A stretch of 64,000 nt of DNA from Anastatus disparis. Lineage: Eukaryota; Arthropoda; Insecta; Hymenoptera; Eupelmidae. Below, piece after piece: positions 31,629 through 41,640 of this stretch. The notes under the pieces are model-generated. The model made no database searches. It was not told where the DNA came from and saw only the letters and a program-made list of their open reading frames with translations. The translations under genes and the position numbers were made by a program. Within the stretch, counting starts at the first letter, position 1. Every line of letters begins with the position of its first letter. The DNA is taken from the NCBI GenBank assembly GCA_017163975.1, contig JAFFSR010000362.1:2188501-2252500 (forward strand). Reading direction: 5' to 3'.

Positions 31629-33157
31629 TCTTTACAGACTAACCTGTAATAATATAAAATATCATAAAAACTTTACTTTTGGCCATGTGTTTTTGTTGTC
31701 AGATAAAACATTAGATCATTTTATGTATACTTGTAATCAAATAATATGTAAATATTGAAACATAATCATTTACTCAAAGTTTCAATCTTTGAACATCACA
31801 AATTCAAAGTAAATAGGGAAAGCCATAGCGCTTACTTGCCGTAAGGAGCACTACCGCGCTCCCTGATATGTATATTTAAATATATTAAATTTAATATACA
31901 TATTATTTTTTATATTTCAGCGAATATATTTAAAAGATGTTATTTTTTATTTTCAATATATAAATGAAAAAATTATTTTTTTTATTTATTTATTGAAAAA
32001 AAAAAACATTTTTTAAAAATGTGAGTGGAAATAGGCCTCCTGGGGAAACCCTTAAAAAAACGCGCCTACATATATACCTCGGTATTTAAAAATACTAGGT
32101 GGTGTGGAAAATATAAAAATATATTTATAATACAAACTTTATAAATTTAATAATTTAGGTAAAAAAACAAAAATTTATTAATACTATGGACATTCATAAG
32201 ATATTAGTATTTATGAAAATTGGTTCTAAATAAACAATAAAAACTTTTATTATATAACATCATATAAATAAGAAAAACAAAAATGGGTTTGTAATAAATA
32301 TTTAAATATATTTTTGAGTATAACTTAATATATTTTAATAATTATATTTTTTACAGTTGATAAAAATAAAAAACTAAAGATAATGCAACCTAAATAACAA
32401 ATAGGGGGTTGGCGAGCGGAGCGAGCAAGGGGCTTGCGTAATTTCTATTTTACCATGTTCGATGTCATTTATTCTTTTAAGCAATAATTGTACATTTTAT
32501 AAAATTTATCATAAAAATTATTAACTTAATATGTTTGTTCTATACATTTAAAGTAAAAGCAGTAGGTGCAAACAATAAAAATTAGCAAGAAGCTTTTCAA
32601 ATGATAGGATTTGAATGAAATTGAGGATCAAAGAGGATGAGCTGAGGAGCAGCTAAGGAAGAGGAACAAAAACGGATAATAACGTAAAATAATACAAAAA
32701 AAAGGTAAAATTTGAGGATTTACCTGAGGAGGAGCAAAAATGACCTAAAATAACGTAAAAATAACGGAAAAAAGTGATGGATTTTTTGAGGAAGAGAAAA
32801 GAAAGAGAAAATGAAGGGATGAGAAAACCCAAAAGAAAAGAAAAAGAAGAGGGGAGGAAGGGAAAAGGAAAAGAAAAGGAAGAGAAACAAATAACGTAAA
32901 ATAACGTAAAAAATAAAGGAAAAAAAGAGGATCGAAATTAGGTAAGAGGATGAGGCAAAGAAGAGTTGTGGAGGACCTTGGTCGTAGAAAATTTCCTTAC
33001 AACTATATAATATAGAGAGATATATATATTTATACCAACGAAATTCATAATAATGTTTTTTACATAGGGCGCGTACATTGGGTACTTTACTCCCTCCCAG
33101 CAAAAAGTAAGGTACCCACTGTACGCTGCCTGTGTAAAAAAATCGTATATTCTCCAC
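31629..33157. other. Non-genic spacer with purine-rich tract
   Basis: No gene is seen. 32620-32960 is strongly purine-rich with repeated AATAACGTAAAA phrases. The open frame read through it on the minus strand (32720-33157) is Phe/Ser/Leu low-complexity and not credible. A GC-rich GGCGAGCGGAGCGAGC occurs at about 32411. Confidence 0.5.
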
Positions 33158-33259
33158 GGGAGTAAATGAAAAATCCCTTAAATCGTATGTTTGTCACCCT
33201 CGCCTTCGGCTCGGGTGATATTTAACATACGATTTAGGAAATTTTTCGTTTTTATTCCC
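33158..33259. repeat. 102-bp palindrome with GC-rich tip
   Basis: GGGAGTAAATGAAAAATCCC, TAAATCGTATG and CACCCTCG on the left mirror CGGGTGATATT, CATACGATTTA and the TTCGTTTTTATTCCC end on the right. The tip is GCCTTCGG. It forms a long imperfect hairpin. Confidence 0.75.
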
Positions 33260-34399
33260 TAGGTGAATAATATACTATTATATAGAAGAAGAGTGAACAT
33301 ACAGACGCATGTTTACTTTTGTAAATATAAATCCCAACATTATATTGTTTAAAAATATTACATTTTATGTTTTTAGAAAACTCATATTACTAATGCGAAA
33401 GAAAAAAAAATAAGAGAACAAAATAAAAAAGAAATCATTTGAAACAATCAAAGAACTAGTATTAAATAAGAATCTGTAATGTAATTATTTAATAAATAAT
33501 TGAATTACAGATTTTTGTTTATTTATTTATTTGTTTGTTCATTTTATATGTTTATTTATTTTTAATAAATATCATATTGTTGTATTTGTATTATTGCCTC
33601 TCCCAAATAATACTTACAAGGAGTCATTCAGTTGACGTTACATTCACTGAGAATCTAACTTATAAAAAAATTGCAGCGCTCGACCACATGCGTGCTACTT
33701 GTAAATGTTGTTGGGTGAAATTAAAAAAATTGAAAATAGGTGTTTATACATAATAACTTTTTATGTAAATAATATGTACGTGTTTAAACCCAACAGTTAG
33801 CTAGTAACAATCCTAGTTAACTTGTTCAACCATTAAAACTTTGATTAAATGACTAATCCAAAGAAATAAATAAGAAAAATAAACAAAAATGTCCTCATGT
33901 CACGCGTCCGGAGCGTACAAGTATTTTGTTTTCAAAATAAAAAGTATCTATATGATACTTAGAAGATATATTTCAAATTTCAGCATGATCGGTTAATATT
34001 TACTCGAATTACAACGATTTCAGTTTAAAAGAGTATTGGAAATTAATGTAAAAAATTTTCTTGTTTTTAATTTTTTTCTTAGAAAAATAAAAATTTTATA
34101 AAAAAACTATTAATATAAAAAATATGCGGCATGATGAGTTTCACAACGTCAAATGTTTTGAAATTTATTAGAAGAAAATGAGATTTTTATTACTGACAAG
34201 AAGAGCACCCGACCTCCGGTAAATGGATTCGGCTGAAACTGCAGGATAAGATTTTTTGATGAAAAAAAATGAGCCTGTGTTTTTTCTTTTCGTCGAATAG
34301 GCCCCCTAGACAAGGATATAGACATTTTTTTTAAAATATGGTGAATAAATGCCTTTATAAGAACTTAAATAACGTTGAATAAACCCATCCACTGGGAGA
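33260..34399. other. Non-genic spacer
   Basis: AT-rich. The short frame 33535-33753 has no recognisable product. No RNA gene is seen. Confidence 0.45.
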
Positions 34400-34440
34400 G
34401 AAGGCCGTTAAAAATAATAAAAACACAAATATTCGGTTTG

Positions 34441-34486
34441 GTAGCTACGTTTCGTCAGATCTAATTTCTGACCTCTTCAGGCGAAT
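34441..34486 (-). ncRNA. Hammerhead-ribozyme-like motif of the Penelope-like element
   Basis: On the minus strand the core CTGAAGA (34480-34474, fitting CUGANGA) is followed by stem II GTCAG / CTGAC (34472-34468 and 34458-34454) with a 9-nt loop. GAAAC follows at 34453-34449, continuing as ACGTAGC. The self-complementary ACGT after GAA and flanking GC/GC pairs fit the short-stem-III form reported from Penelope-like elements, which acts as a dimer. One extra G between core and stem II is a small irregularity. It lies downstream of the endonuclease on the same strand. Confidence 0.65.
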
Positions 34487-34647
34487 CTTTATTAAATAAA
34501 AAACACTATTTGCAAAAAAAAATAATTAACAAAAATTAAATAATTACAATAAATATAATAAGTACCACACACACCTAAATGTACAATTATAACGTGAGAG
34601 ATTCACTTAGTCAATAAATTGAAATAAAGACTACAACGCTATTTATA

Positions 34648-35000
34648 CTAAAGTTTGCTTACATTATAAAGTAACGGTTTATAAATCGATGGTAAGAACA
34701 TAGTATCTGTTTTTAAATTGATTGAATTTTTACAGTTATTAATGTGAATCATTTCTGAAATTCTACGTTTTTTATAATTCGGTTCCCTATCTAAAATAAC
34801 CGTATTTTCCCAATCAAATTCATGAGATAGAAAATTAATATATTTACCCACTACAGTATCCGACGATTTTTTATGTTCACTTAATCTAGTCTTTAATGAC
34901 CGTTTTGATTCACCAACATATGAAGCGGAACAAGATTTAAAATTAAATTTATAAACAATCCCAGTAGTATCTTCTTTTTTAAGTTTATCTTCGCCCAGTC
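34648..35000 (-). pseudogene. GIY-YIG endonuclease domain, copy 1
   Basis: The reading on the minus strand gives GIVYKFNF, then SYVGESKRSLKTRLSEH, the GIY-YIG core (here GIV and YVG) with the conserved Arg region, followed by HEFDWENTVILDREPNY with the Glu of the nuclease. This domain nicks target DNA in Penelope-like elements. The frame is open from about 35027 to the stop at 34648, but it is out of frame with the linker and RT upstream, so the protein is broken. The plus-strand second copy has the same domain near 37455-37770. Confidence 0.75.
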
Positions 35001-35027
35001 TTATCGCCCGATTAAGTTTATTGTTGA

Positions 35028-35357
35028 TTAAAGGTCTCGTGTCAATTCCAAAGTTAAACAGTGTTTTTCTACATTCATTAGAAAATCTCGGTATAAAAGG
35101 TAACGGAATAGTACATATAATATTATTATTTTTGTTTTGATATTGATCGTATTATTATTAGATTTATATTTGTAAATACGTTTGTTTATACAGGAGTCAA
35201 TGAACTTTAATGAGTAATTATTAAAACAAAGTAAACGCTTAACAAGATCAATATTTTTATCGTGAAAACTAGAATCTGACAATAATAAGGCTCGGTCAAC
35301 GAGATTATACACTATGTTACGTTTCAGTTGCATTGTATGCCAGGATTCAAAGCTCAA
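35028..35357 (-). pseudogene. Penelope-like RT-to-endonuclease linker, copy 1
   Basis: 109 codons including SFESWHTMQLKRNIVYNLVD and NKRIYKYKS, the connector after the RT thumb. A frameshift near 35139 moves the true reading (RFSNECRKTLFNFG) to another frame, so the last 40 residues of this frame are off-frame. The same connector is seen in copy 2 (36955-37406). Confidence 0.7.
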
Positions 35358-35486
35358 GATGCGGGAGGAATTGGTCGGTTTTTAAAACCAGTCAGTAATT
35401 ACAAAATTTTGTTTTTCTATTAATGTCAAATCTAAAAAGTTCATTTTATTATTATTTTTTAAATTACTGTCATATTCATTAAAAAC

Positions 35487-36230
35487 TTATAAAACAGTTA
35501 ACAGGTCATCTTTATGTATACATGTAATTGCGTCATCCACATATCTATAATAAAATGTCGGTACTATTTTATAAACATCACGCAAAATATTTCCACATTC
35601 CGTTTCCAAATCACCAATAGCGAGATCTGCAAATAATGGTGCAATGGGAGAACCCACCGGAGTCCCATAAATTTGTTTATAAATTACGTCATTAATTTTA
35701 AAATAAGTATTTTCAAAAAGAAACTTCATCATTGATATGATTTCTTGAAACGGCATACTGGATTTATTATGAATATCAGAAATACATTTTTCCAAGCTAT
35801 TTAATACGAGTTCACATGAAACATTTGTGTATAACGATATAATGTCTAAAGATAATAAAATGTGATCATTTGAAATATGTATGTTAGTTAATTTATTTTT
35901 GAGAGCAAAGCTATTTTCAATATGTGAATTTGGTTTTTTGATAAATTTTTTTAAATGATCATAGAATGCTTTGGCTAAATTATGTATTGGGCTATAAACT
36001 GTGGAAATAATTGGTCGAAGAAGAATATTTTCTTTATGAATCTTAGGTAAGCCACAAGCGCGTGGTAAAGAAATATCAGTTTGCGTTAAAGAATTATTAT
36101 TACATTGTTTATCTAATACATTCAAATCATTTAATGTTTTCATGAATTTATAAACATCTTTCTGAAGGCGTGAAAGTGGATTTATATTTGCAATTTTATA
36201 CGTGTCAATATCAGATAATAAGTTATTCAT
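35487..36230 (-). CDS. Penelope-like reverse transcriptase (fragment), copy 1
   Basis: 247 codons with the RT fingers and palm: GLPKIHKEN, ISTVYSPIHNLAK, motif A LSLDIISLYTNV with its catalytic Asp, GTPVGSPIAPLFADLAIG and motif C YRYVDD near residue 230. These are the hallmarks of Penelope-type RT, which is closest to telomerase reverse transcriptase. The frame opens at an ATG after an in-frame TAA (36236-36234) and closes at a TAA just after the YVDD segment, so it is one piece of a longer broken gene. The N-terminal part continues upstream to about 36474. Confidence 0.88.
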   Translation of the reverse strand: MNNLLSDIDTYKIANINPLSRLQKDVYKFMKTLNDLNVLDKQCNNNSLTQTDISLPRACGLPKIHKENILLRPIISTVYSPIHNLAKAFYDHLKKFIKKPNSHIENSFALKNKLTNIHISNDHILLSLDIISLYTNVSCELVLNSLEKCISDIHNKSSMPFQEIISMMKFLFENTYFKINDVIYKQIYGTPVGSPIAPLFADLAIGDLETECGNILRDVYKIVPTFYYRYVDDAITCIHKDDLLTVL

Positions 36231-36411
36231 TTTTTATTTATAGTCAACAACATTCATACAAACAGTAAGATTTCCCTTGTTCGCTTTTGTAAATAATAGA
36301 CTATCAATATTATCTTCAACAAATTTTTTTGTAATAGAGGTTTCCGCTTGAATTTCTTTATCAATTAAAGATAAACGTTTTTTATTTTTTAAATTGTAAT
36401 TAATATTATTA

Positions 36412-36825
36412 ATGATAGAACCTCTTATATTATTCTTAACTGAAGTATCTATATTATTTAAATATTCACGCGCTTATGGCTTACCTACGATTCATAAAGA
36501 AAATATTCCTCTTGGACCAATTATCTCCACAGTTTATAGCCCAATCGATAATTTAGCCAAAGCATTATATGATCATTTGGAAAAATTAATTAAAAAACCA
36601 AGTTCACATATTGACAATAGCTTGGCTCTCAAAAACAAATTAACTAATAATAAATCCAGTATACCGTTTCAAGAAATCATATCAATGATGAGGTTTCTTT
36701 TTAAAAATACTCATTTTAAATTTAATGACATAATTTATAAACAAATTTATGGGACTCCGGTGGGTTCTTCCATTTCACCATTATTTGCAGATCTCGCTAT
36801 TGGTGATTTGGAAACGGAATGTTGA
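36412..36825 (+). pseudogene. Penelope-like RT fragment, copy 2, motif A deleted
   Basis: Starts at the junction with copy 1; only codons from about 36475 (YGLPTIHKEN) are Penelope-like. Compared with copy 1, about 38 residues are missing between KLTN and NKSS. These include motif A with its catalytic Asp, so the copy cannot polymerise. GTPVGSSISPLFADLAIG remains, and a stop replaces the codon after ETEC; YVDD follows downstream near 36877. The copy is 5'-truncated at the GLP motif. Confidence 0.8.
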
Positions 36826-36954
36826 AATATTTTGCGTAATGTTTATAAAATAGTATCGACATTTTATTATAGATATGTGGATGACGCAATTACATGTATA
36901 CATAAAGATGACCTGTTAACTATTTTATAAGTTTTTAATGAATATGACAGTAAT

Positions 36955-37406
36955 TTGAAGTTCACGTATGAGGTAGAAAATAATAATAAAATGAACTTTT
37001 TAGATTTGACATTAATAAAAAAACAAAATTTTGTAATTACTGACTGGTTTCAAAAACCAACCAATTCCTCCCGCACCTTGAGCTTTCAATCCTGGCATAC
37101 TATGCAACTGAAACGTAACATAGTGTACAATCTCGTTGCCGAGCCTTATTATTGTCAGATTCTAGTTTTCACGATAAAAATATTGATCTTGTTAAGCGTT
37201 TACTTTGTTTTAATAATTACTCATTAAAGTTCATTGAATCCTGTATAAACAAACGTATTTACAAATATAAATCTAATAATAATACGATCAATATCAAAAC
37301 AAAAATAATAATATTATATGTACTATTCCGTTACCTTTTATACCGAGATTTTCTAATGAATGCAGAAAAACACTGTTTAACTTTGGAATTGACACGAGAC
37401 CTTTAA
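36955..37406 (+). pseudogene. Penelope-like connector region, copy 2
   Basis: Two overlapping frames (36955-37227 and 37152-37406) carry EVENNNKMNFLDLTLI, then SFQSWHTMQLKRNIVYNL and NKRIYKYKS. This is the stretch between RT and endonuclease, broken by a frameshift near 37150. The first part is more complete than in copy 1, which lacks FTYEVE. Confidence 0.7.
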
Positions 37407-37429
37407 TCAACAATAAACTTAATCAGGTG

Positions 37430-37770
37430 ATAAGACTGGGCAAAGATAACCTTAAAAAAGAAGATAATACTGGGATTGTTTATAAATTTAATTTTAAATC
37501 TTGTTCTGCTTCATATCTTGGTGAATCAAAACGGTCATTAAAGACTCGATTGAACATAAAAAATCGTCGGATACTGTAATGGGTAAACATATCAATTCTC
37601 CTTCTCCTGAATTTGATTGGAAAAACACGGTTATTTTAGATAGGGAACCGAATTATAAAAAAAACGTAGAATTTCAGAAATGATTCACATTAATAACTGT
37701 AAAAATTCAATCAATTTAAAAACAGATACTATGTTCTTACCATCGATTTATAAACCGTTACTATATAATG
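37430..37770 (+). pseudogene. GIY-YIG endonuclease domain, copy 2
   Basis: GIVYKFNF and SYLGESKRSLKTRL are readable from about 37480, then a small deletion near 37545 (the SEH codons) breaks the frame. FDWKNTVILDREPNY follows near 37612 in another frame. It is inactive. Confidence 0.7.
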
Positions 37771-37892
37771 TAAGTAGGTAGGCTATAAGAGTTCTGGACT
37801 GGATAAAAGTATAAGATTGTTACACTTTATTAAAACTGCACTCATCTGATCAACAAGTTACACAATGATTATACCGTTGGAGGTCTACAGAA

Positions 37893-39605
37893 CTAAGTGT
37901 GTAGTAAAGTGTACCATAATATGAAAATACACTCATTGCCCTCTGTCTCGCCCAACCACTCAGTGCGCTCCTCAAGCAAGAATTTGTTGTACAGCTTAGC
38001 CTTAATAGACTGCGTTTGTCCTAGTTCAAAACTAGCGAATAAGGAGGTATTAACATTAATAAAACTAGATGCCGTGTAAACGAAAGAATGTAGCATAGTA
38101 GCAGTACGAACAACGGGGCAAATGAGAAGTCTAGCTGGTAGTCTAGTCGAAGTTCGAACAACTGTATCAATGTTTACCCGATCGAATTTAGCAGCCAAAT
38201 AGCTTGGCTTTTGATACGAAACAATAGAGTGAGCAAGAGCTGACTTGAAATATAAACGCCTGTGGCTCACCGACAACCAGCCCAACTGCAGGCGAAAGGG
38301 CGTAACCCTTTCTTGTCTTCCTATATTTCCATAGACAAATCTAACGCAGGCATTAAGTGCCCGATGAAGTTTAATGTTTAACATCTGAGGTAAGTCATCA
38401 TAGACTACACAACAGTAGTCTATTATAGGAAAGATAAGAGCTTCGACAAGGTTTTTCCTGACCTGCCTAGACAGAGCATGTCTATGGAACTTTAATGATT
38501 GAAGAGTACCAAAGATACGTCCAACCACCGAACCCACTTGCTTGTTCCAGTTTAAAGTACTAGTTATCCAGATACCCAAATTTTTGACCGAACTAGTATA
38601 CGGCACCACCTTATCATTTACGAAAATTTTAGGGCAAGAAAAGAGATCAATTCTTGAGATGAATTGCTCGCTACCAATGAACATTGCTTGCATTTTGGAT
38701 GGGTTTAAGGCAAGACCATTGTCAACAGCCCACTTAACAACTGCAGCAACCTCGTGATTTAGAAAGTCAATCTCGTCATTCAGATCTGTGGGCAGAGATG
38801 AGTGGTACACCTGCAAGTCATCAGCAAACAGTATATGAGACGATCTGGTTAAAACAGAAGATAAATCATTGATGAAAACAGAGAAAAGCAGCGGACCCAA
38901 AACGCTGCCCTGAGGAACACCTGCCGTGCAGGTGATCCACTCACCGACATGACCCTCCAAATCTGTAATAGCATAGGATCTCTTGCTGAGATACGACGCA
39001 AACCATTGTATAACAGTATCTGAGCAATTGGATCGACGAAGTTTGAACAGCAGACGAATATGTGACACTGTGTCGAAAGCCTTGGAAAAATCAAAGAGCA
39101 ATAGAGCAGTAATCATTCTTTTATCAATAGCCAGGCGTGCATCTTCAAGAAGCTTCAAGAGCGCAGTCTGGGTACTATTAGATTTACGAAAGCCTGTCTG
39201 TAGACTATCGAATAGAGAATTTGATTCAATAAAGGAGCTAAACTGAGAATGCACTACTCTCTTCAGGATTTTGGAACCTTCGGAAAGTTTGGCAATGGGC
39301 CGAGTTTGTGAAGGTGAATCCATCTTATTCGTCTTTGCCAATGGAAGCAGAAAGGCCCTCTTCCAATCAGTCGGAAAAACAGCAGATGCGAGCGAGCAAT
39401 TTATGATGGAAGTAATGAGATCAACAGAGGATTGACTCGTCATTTTAAGCATCTGAGCCATAATACCACCAGGACCAAAAGTCTTGGAAGTACCAAGGCG
39501 CACAAAAGACTCGACAAGAGAACAATTAACTGGGGCAAAATTAAAGACAGGCAAGTCATTACGTAGTGGTACTGCAAGCACTTCTCTCAACTCACCCTCA
39601 GACAA
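37893..39605 (-). CDS. LINE ORF2, reverse transcriptase part
   Basis: 570 codons. RT motifs: FGPGGIMAQMLK, WKRAFLLPLAKTNK, GFRKSNSTQTALLKLL, ALLLFDFSKAFDTVSH (motif A), TAGVPQGSVLGPLLFSVFINDL and the catalytic FADDLQVY near residue 260. Then come LNPSKMQAMFIGS, LNWNKQV, LIFPIIDYCCVVYDDL and RQERVTPFRLQLGWLSVSHR. It is in the same frame as the endonuclease frame upstream and separated from it by one TAG, so the two are one ORF2 with a nonsense mutation. The first Met is internal to ORF2, not a true start. It copies LINE RNA at nicked target DNA. Confidence 0.92.
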   Translation of the reverse strand: MSEGELREVLAVPLRNDLPVFNFAPVNCSLVESFVRLGTSKTFGPGGIMAQMLKMTSQSSVDLITSIINCSLASAVFPTDWKRAFLLPLAKTNKMDSPSQTRPIAKLSEGSKILKRVVHSQFSSFIESNSLFDSLQTGFRKSNSTQTALLKLLEDARLAIDKRMITALLLFDFSKAFDTVSHIRLLFKLRRSNCSDTVIQWFASYLSKRSYAITDLEGHVGEWITCTAGVPQGSVLGPLLFSVFINDLSSVLTRSSHILFADDLQVYHSSLPTDLNDEIDFLNHEVAAVVKWAVDNGLALNPSKMQAMFIGSEQFISRIDLFSCPKIFVNDKVVPYTSSVKNLGIWITSTLNWNKQVGSVVGRIFGTLQSLKFHRHALSRQVRKNLVEALIFPIIDYCCVVYDDLPQMLNIKLHRALNACVRFVYGNIGRQERVTPFRLQLGWLSVSHRRLYFKSALAHSIVSYQKPSYLAAKFDRVNIDTVVRTSTRLPARLLICPVVRTATMLHSFVYTASSFINVNTSLFASFELGQTQSIKAKLYNKFLLEERTEWLGETEGNECIFILWYTLLHT

Positions 39606-39665
39606 AGCTGGAGTGGCAGAAGAAATTGTTGTGTAGTGAGAGAGAAGAACACTTGAGGAGAAATA

Positions 39666-40976
39666 CTAAAGCGGTGAAGGCAATATCCTTGAAGCCAGAC
39701 CAATCTTGTGAAGAATGTTCCAGCGATTAGAAGAGTTACCCACAGAATTAAGACGATCAGCTATATAATTGTTTTTCGCAGAATCAAGCGCATTTGAAAT
39801 TTCACTTCTGAGCCTCCTATATCTTAAAACTGCCTGAGTAGAGCCGGATCGAACAGCATGACGATATGCTCTATCACGCTCTCTCATCTGAAATCTAATG
39901 TCAGAAGTGACCCACGGTTTTTTCTTAATGTCTAATTTAAGTGCTTTATTTGGTGCACAAGAATCAAAGGACGAAACAAGAACAGAAGACAACTTATGAA
40001 CTAACATATCGACAGAAGAAGTGGCAGTGCCCAAAGATGAAACACAGCTCTCGTGTGAGTAATTTGAAAGAGAAGATGAAATCATACTGTTTAAAGTTTG
40101 AAGGTTAATGTTAGCAAAATTACGAGAATTGATTATTTTAGTTGCAGCCGGAGGCTTAAAAGCCTTAAAAGTGATAGTAATCAGATCGTGACCTGCTATG
40201 AAAGGAGATGATGTTTTACTGTAAGAAACCAAAGAATTTTCGTCATTTAAAATGAAGAGATCGATCCAGGTATGAGAAATATGATCAGTTGTAAGGGTAT
40301 GGTGAGTAGGTTCGGAAATTACTAAGTAAAGGGCAAGTGATTCAATCGTTGAGCGGAAAGAGTCTGCGCTAAAATTTTTAGCCAACAAATTGATATTGAA
40401 ATCACCAGTAATGACAATGTTTTTGTACGATGGTAATAACTCAGATAATGAGTTAAAGAAGTCCTCAGGAAAAAGGCCCTTTGGCCTCAGATATACGACC
40501 GCAAAAATGAGTTTCTCAGCACCTAGAGAGATTTCAGCTATGATATACTCAGCTGTATTGTCGAAAACGGCATTTGATTGAGAAAGTATGCTGACTTTGA
40601 GAAAATCTCGCACATAGAAGCCAACTCCACCGCCAATTTTACCCACTCTATCTAACCTAAAGAAATTATAGTGATTAATAGAGATAATAGAAGAATCATC
40701 ATACTCAGTTAAGAAAGTCTCTGTAACAGCAAAAATATCCGGTTGATTAGAAGTAATATGATGTTCTATAAGGGAGAAATGAGTTTTGAGCCGATTAACA
40801 TTAGCATGAGAAATTGGTATATTTTGAAAAAATTGTAAGCCATTTTTTGGCATAGAGATAGCAGGAGAGTTTGAATTTATTACGTCATTAAATAAAGTAT
40901 GAGAAAAAACGTTATTAAGACTATTTGATGAGTTTGCAATAAAAGAAGGGTTATTAGTCACACAAGAGCCTAGCAA
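39666..40976 (-). CDS. LINE ORF2, AP endonuclease part
   Basis: 436 codons on the minus strand, opening with a TTG codon right after the ORF1 stop; the real start is uncertain. It is an exonuclease-endonuclease-phosphatase domain: ISHANVNRLKTHF, FAVTETFL (catalytic Glu), GGGVGFYVRD, AVVYLRPKG, ITGDFNINLL, TWIDLFILNDEN and AGHDLI. A basic connector KKPWVTSDIRFQMRERDRAY follows. The matching connector RRPWITAEHHGLVRERDRLY in the other LINE (15076-17262) shows they share a group. It ends at an in-frame TAG, after which RT continues in the same frame. Confidence 0.9.
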   Translation of the reverse strand: MLGSCVTNNPSFIANSSNSLNNVFSHTLFNDVINSNSPAISMPKNGLQFFQNIPISHANVNRLKTHFSLIEHHITSNQPDIFAVTETFLTEYDDSSIISINHYNFFRLDRVGKIGGGVGFYVRDFLKVSILSQSNAVFDNTAEYIIAEISLGAEKLIFAVVYLRPKGLFPEDFFNSLSELLPSYKNIVITGDFNINLLAKNFSADSFRSTIESLALYLVISEPTHHTLTTDHISHTWIDLFILNDENSLVSYSKTSSPFIAGHDLITITFKAFKPPAATKIINSRNFANINLQTLNSMISSSLSNYSHESCVSSLGTATSSVDMLVHKLSSVLVSSFDSCAPNKALKLDIKKKPWVTSDIRFQMRERDRAYRHAVRSGSTQAVLRYRRLRSEISNALDSAKNNYIADRLNSVGNSSNRWNILHKIGLASRILPSPL

Positions 40977-40982
40977 ACCCTA

Positions 40983-41155
40983 TTTTTTGTTTTTATTTGG
41001 TGTTAGCCTCGACAAGTGAGCCTCATCCAAAATTGGAATCAGCTCAGCCTCCTTATGGGGACGCATGCAGACTCTTAAGTTTCGAACAATAGGACGCATA
41101 TAGTTTAACTCCTTGTATACTGCATTCGCCTTGACTAATAACTCGAAGACTGGTC
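40983..41155 (-). pseudogene. LINE ORF1 C-terminal remnant
   Basis: About 57 codons are open on the minus strand from 41155 to a TAG at about 40983, including NAVYKELNYMRPIVRNLRVC and RPHKEAELIPILDE. This looks like the end of the RNA-binding ORF1 of such LINEs. Everything upstream is missing, so the element is 5'-truncated here. Confidence 0.6.
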
Positions 41156-41640
41156 CGGGGATCGGTTGTTACTATCCAAAAACTATAAATGAATCCAAAA
41201 AATCCGGTATAGAAAGTTTTAAACACGTTTCAATTTAAAAAAAACGCTTTTTTCTCATTTTTTCCAAATTTTTCGTACTTTGATGCTCTAATTCTTTTCT
41301 AAATTATTTTTGGGACTTTGTGCGCATATAAATCATTTCTGTCAGTAAAAAAAATATCCCCCATAGTGCTTTAGAAGCAAAATAATTTGTTTTCACCGAA
41401 ATGTAGCTCGTTAATTCAAAAAAATTTTTTAAAAAGTACTTTTTTTTCGTGTTTTCAATTTTATAGATGGGTTCTTATCACTAGAAGTGCAAATGAATTT
41501 TACTGTGCAAAAGTAGAGTTGAAAACCTTTAATTTCATATTTTATACAAGTTTCCAAGTGCTTTCATTACCGAGATATGATCATTCAAAGTTGGTACGAA
41601 AATCGAAATATAAAATCTATGAATCGAGTGAGAACCGTAG
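41153..41640. repeat. Dispersed repeat, copy A
   Basis: Begins CCGGGGATCGGTTGTTACTA. It is repeated inversely, with few differences, at 63262-63729. It contains TACCGAGATATGATCATTCA. It is non-coding. Only one edge (the CCGGGGATCGG side) is sharp. It may be part of a larger unidentified transposon. Confidence 0.75.

Larger units (their letters stand above)
34400..36474 (-). mobile_element. Penelope-like element, copy 1
   Basis: In minus-strand order: an N-terminal segment with in-frame stops (36474-36231), the RT frame (36230-35487), the linker (35357-35028), a GIY-YIG endonuclease (about 35000-34648), a 3' UTR and a hammerhead-like motif (34486-34441). The exact end of the copy near 34400 is not clear. 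It meets copy 2 head to head at about 36474. Confidence 0.8.
36475..37775 (+). mobile_element. Penelope-like element, copy 2 (head to head with copy 1)
   Basis: Plus-strand, 5'-truncated and internally deleted copy. Similarity to the mirror of copy 1 runs to about 37770 (ACCGTTACTATATAATGTAA), where the LINE at 37775-41155 begins. Several stops and frameshifts are present. It lacks the hammerhead-like region of copy 1. Confidence 0.8.
37775..41155 (-). mobile_element. LINE, CR1/Jockey group, nearly intact ORF2
   Basis: Minus-strand order: remnant of ORF1 (41155-40983), ORF2 endonuclease (40976-39666), ORF2 RT (39605-37893) and a short 3' UTR to about 37775. ORF2 is broken by a single in-frame TAG at 39668-39666. 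It is related to but clearly different from the LINE at 15139-18262. Its 5' edge adjoins the dispersed repeat at 41153-41640, and its 3' edge adjoins Penelope copy 2. Confidence 0.85.

Noticed and set aside
32720..33157. 145-codon frame on the minus strand
   Set aside because: It is the translation of a purine-rich tract into Phe/Ser/Leu low complexity. No family resemblance.
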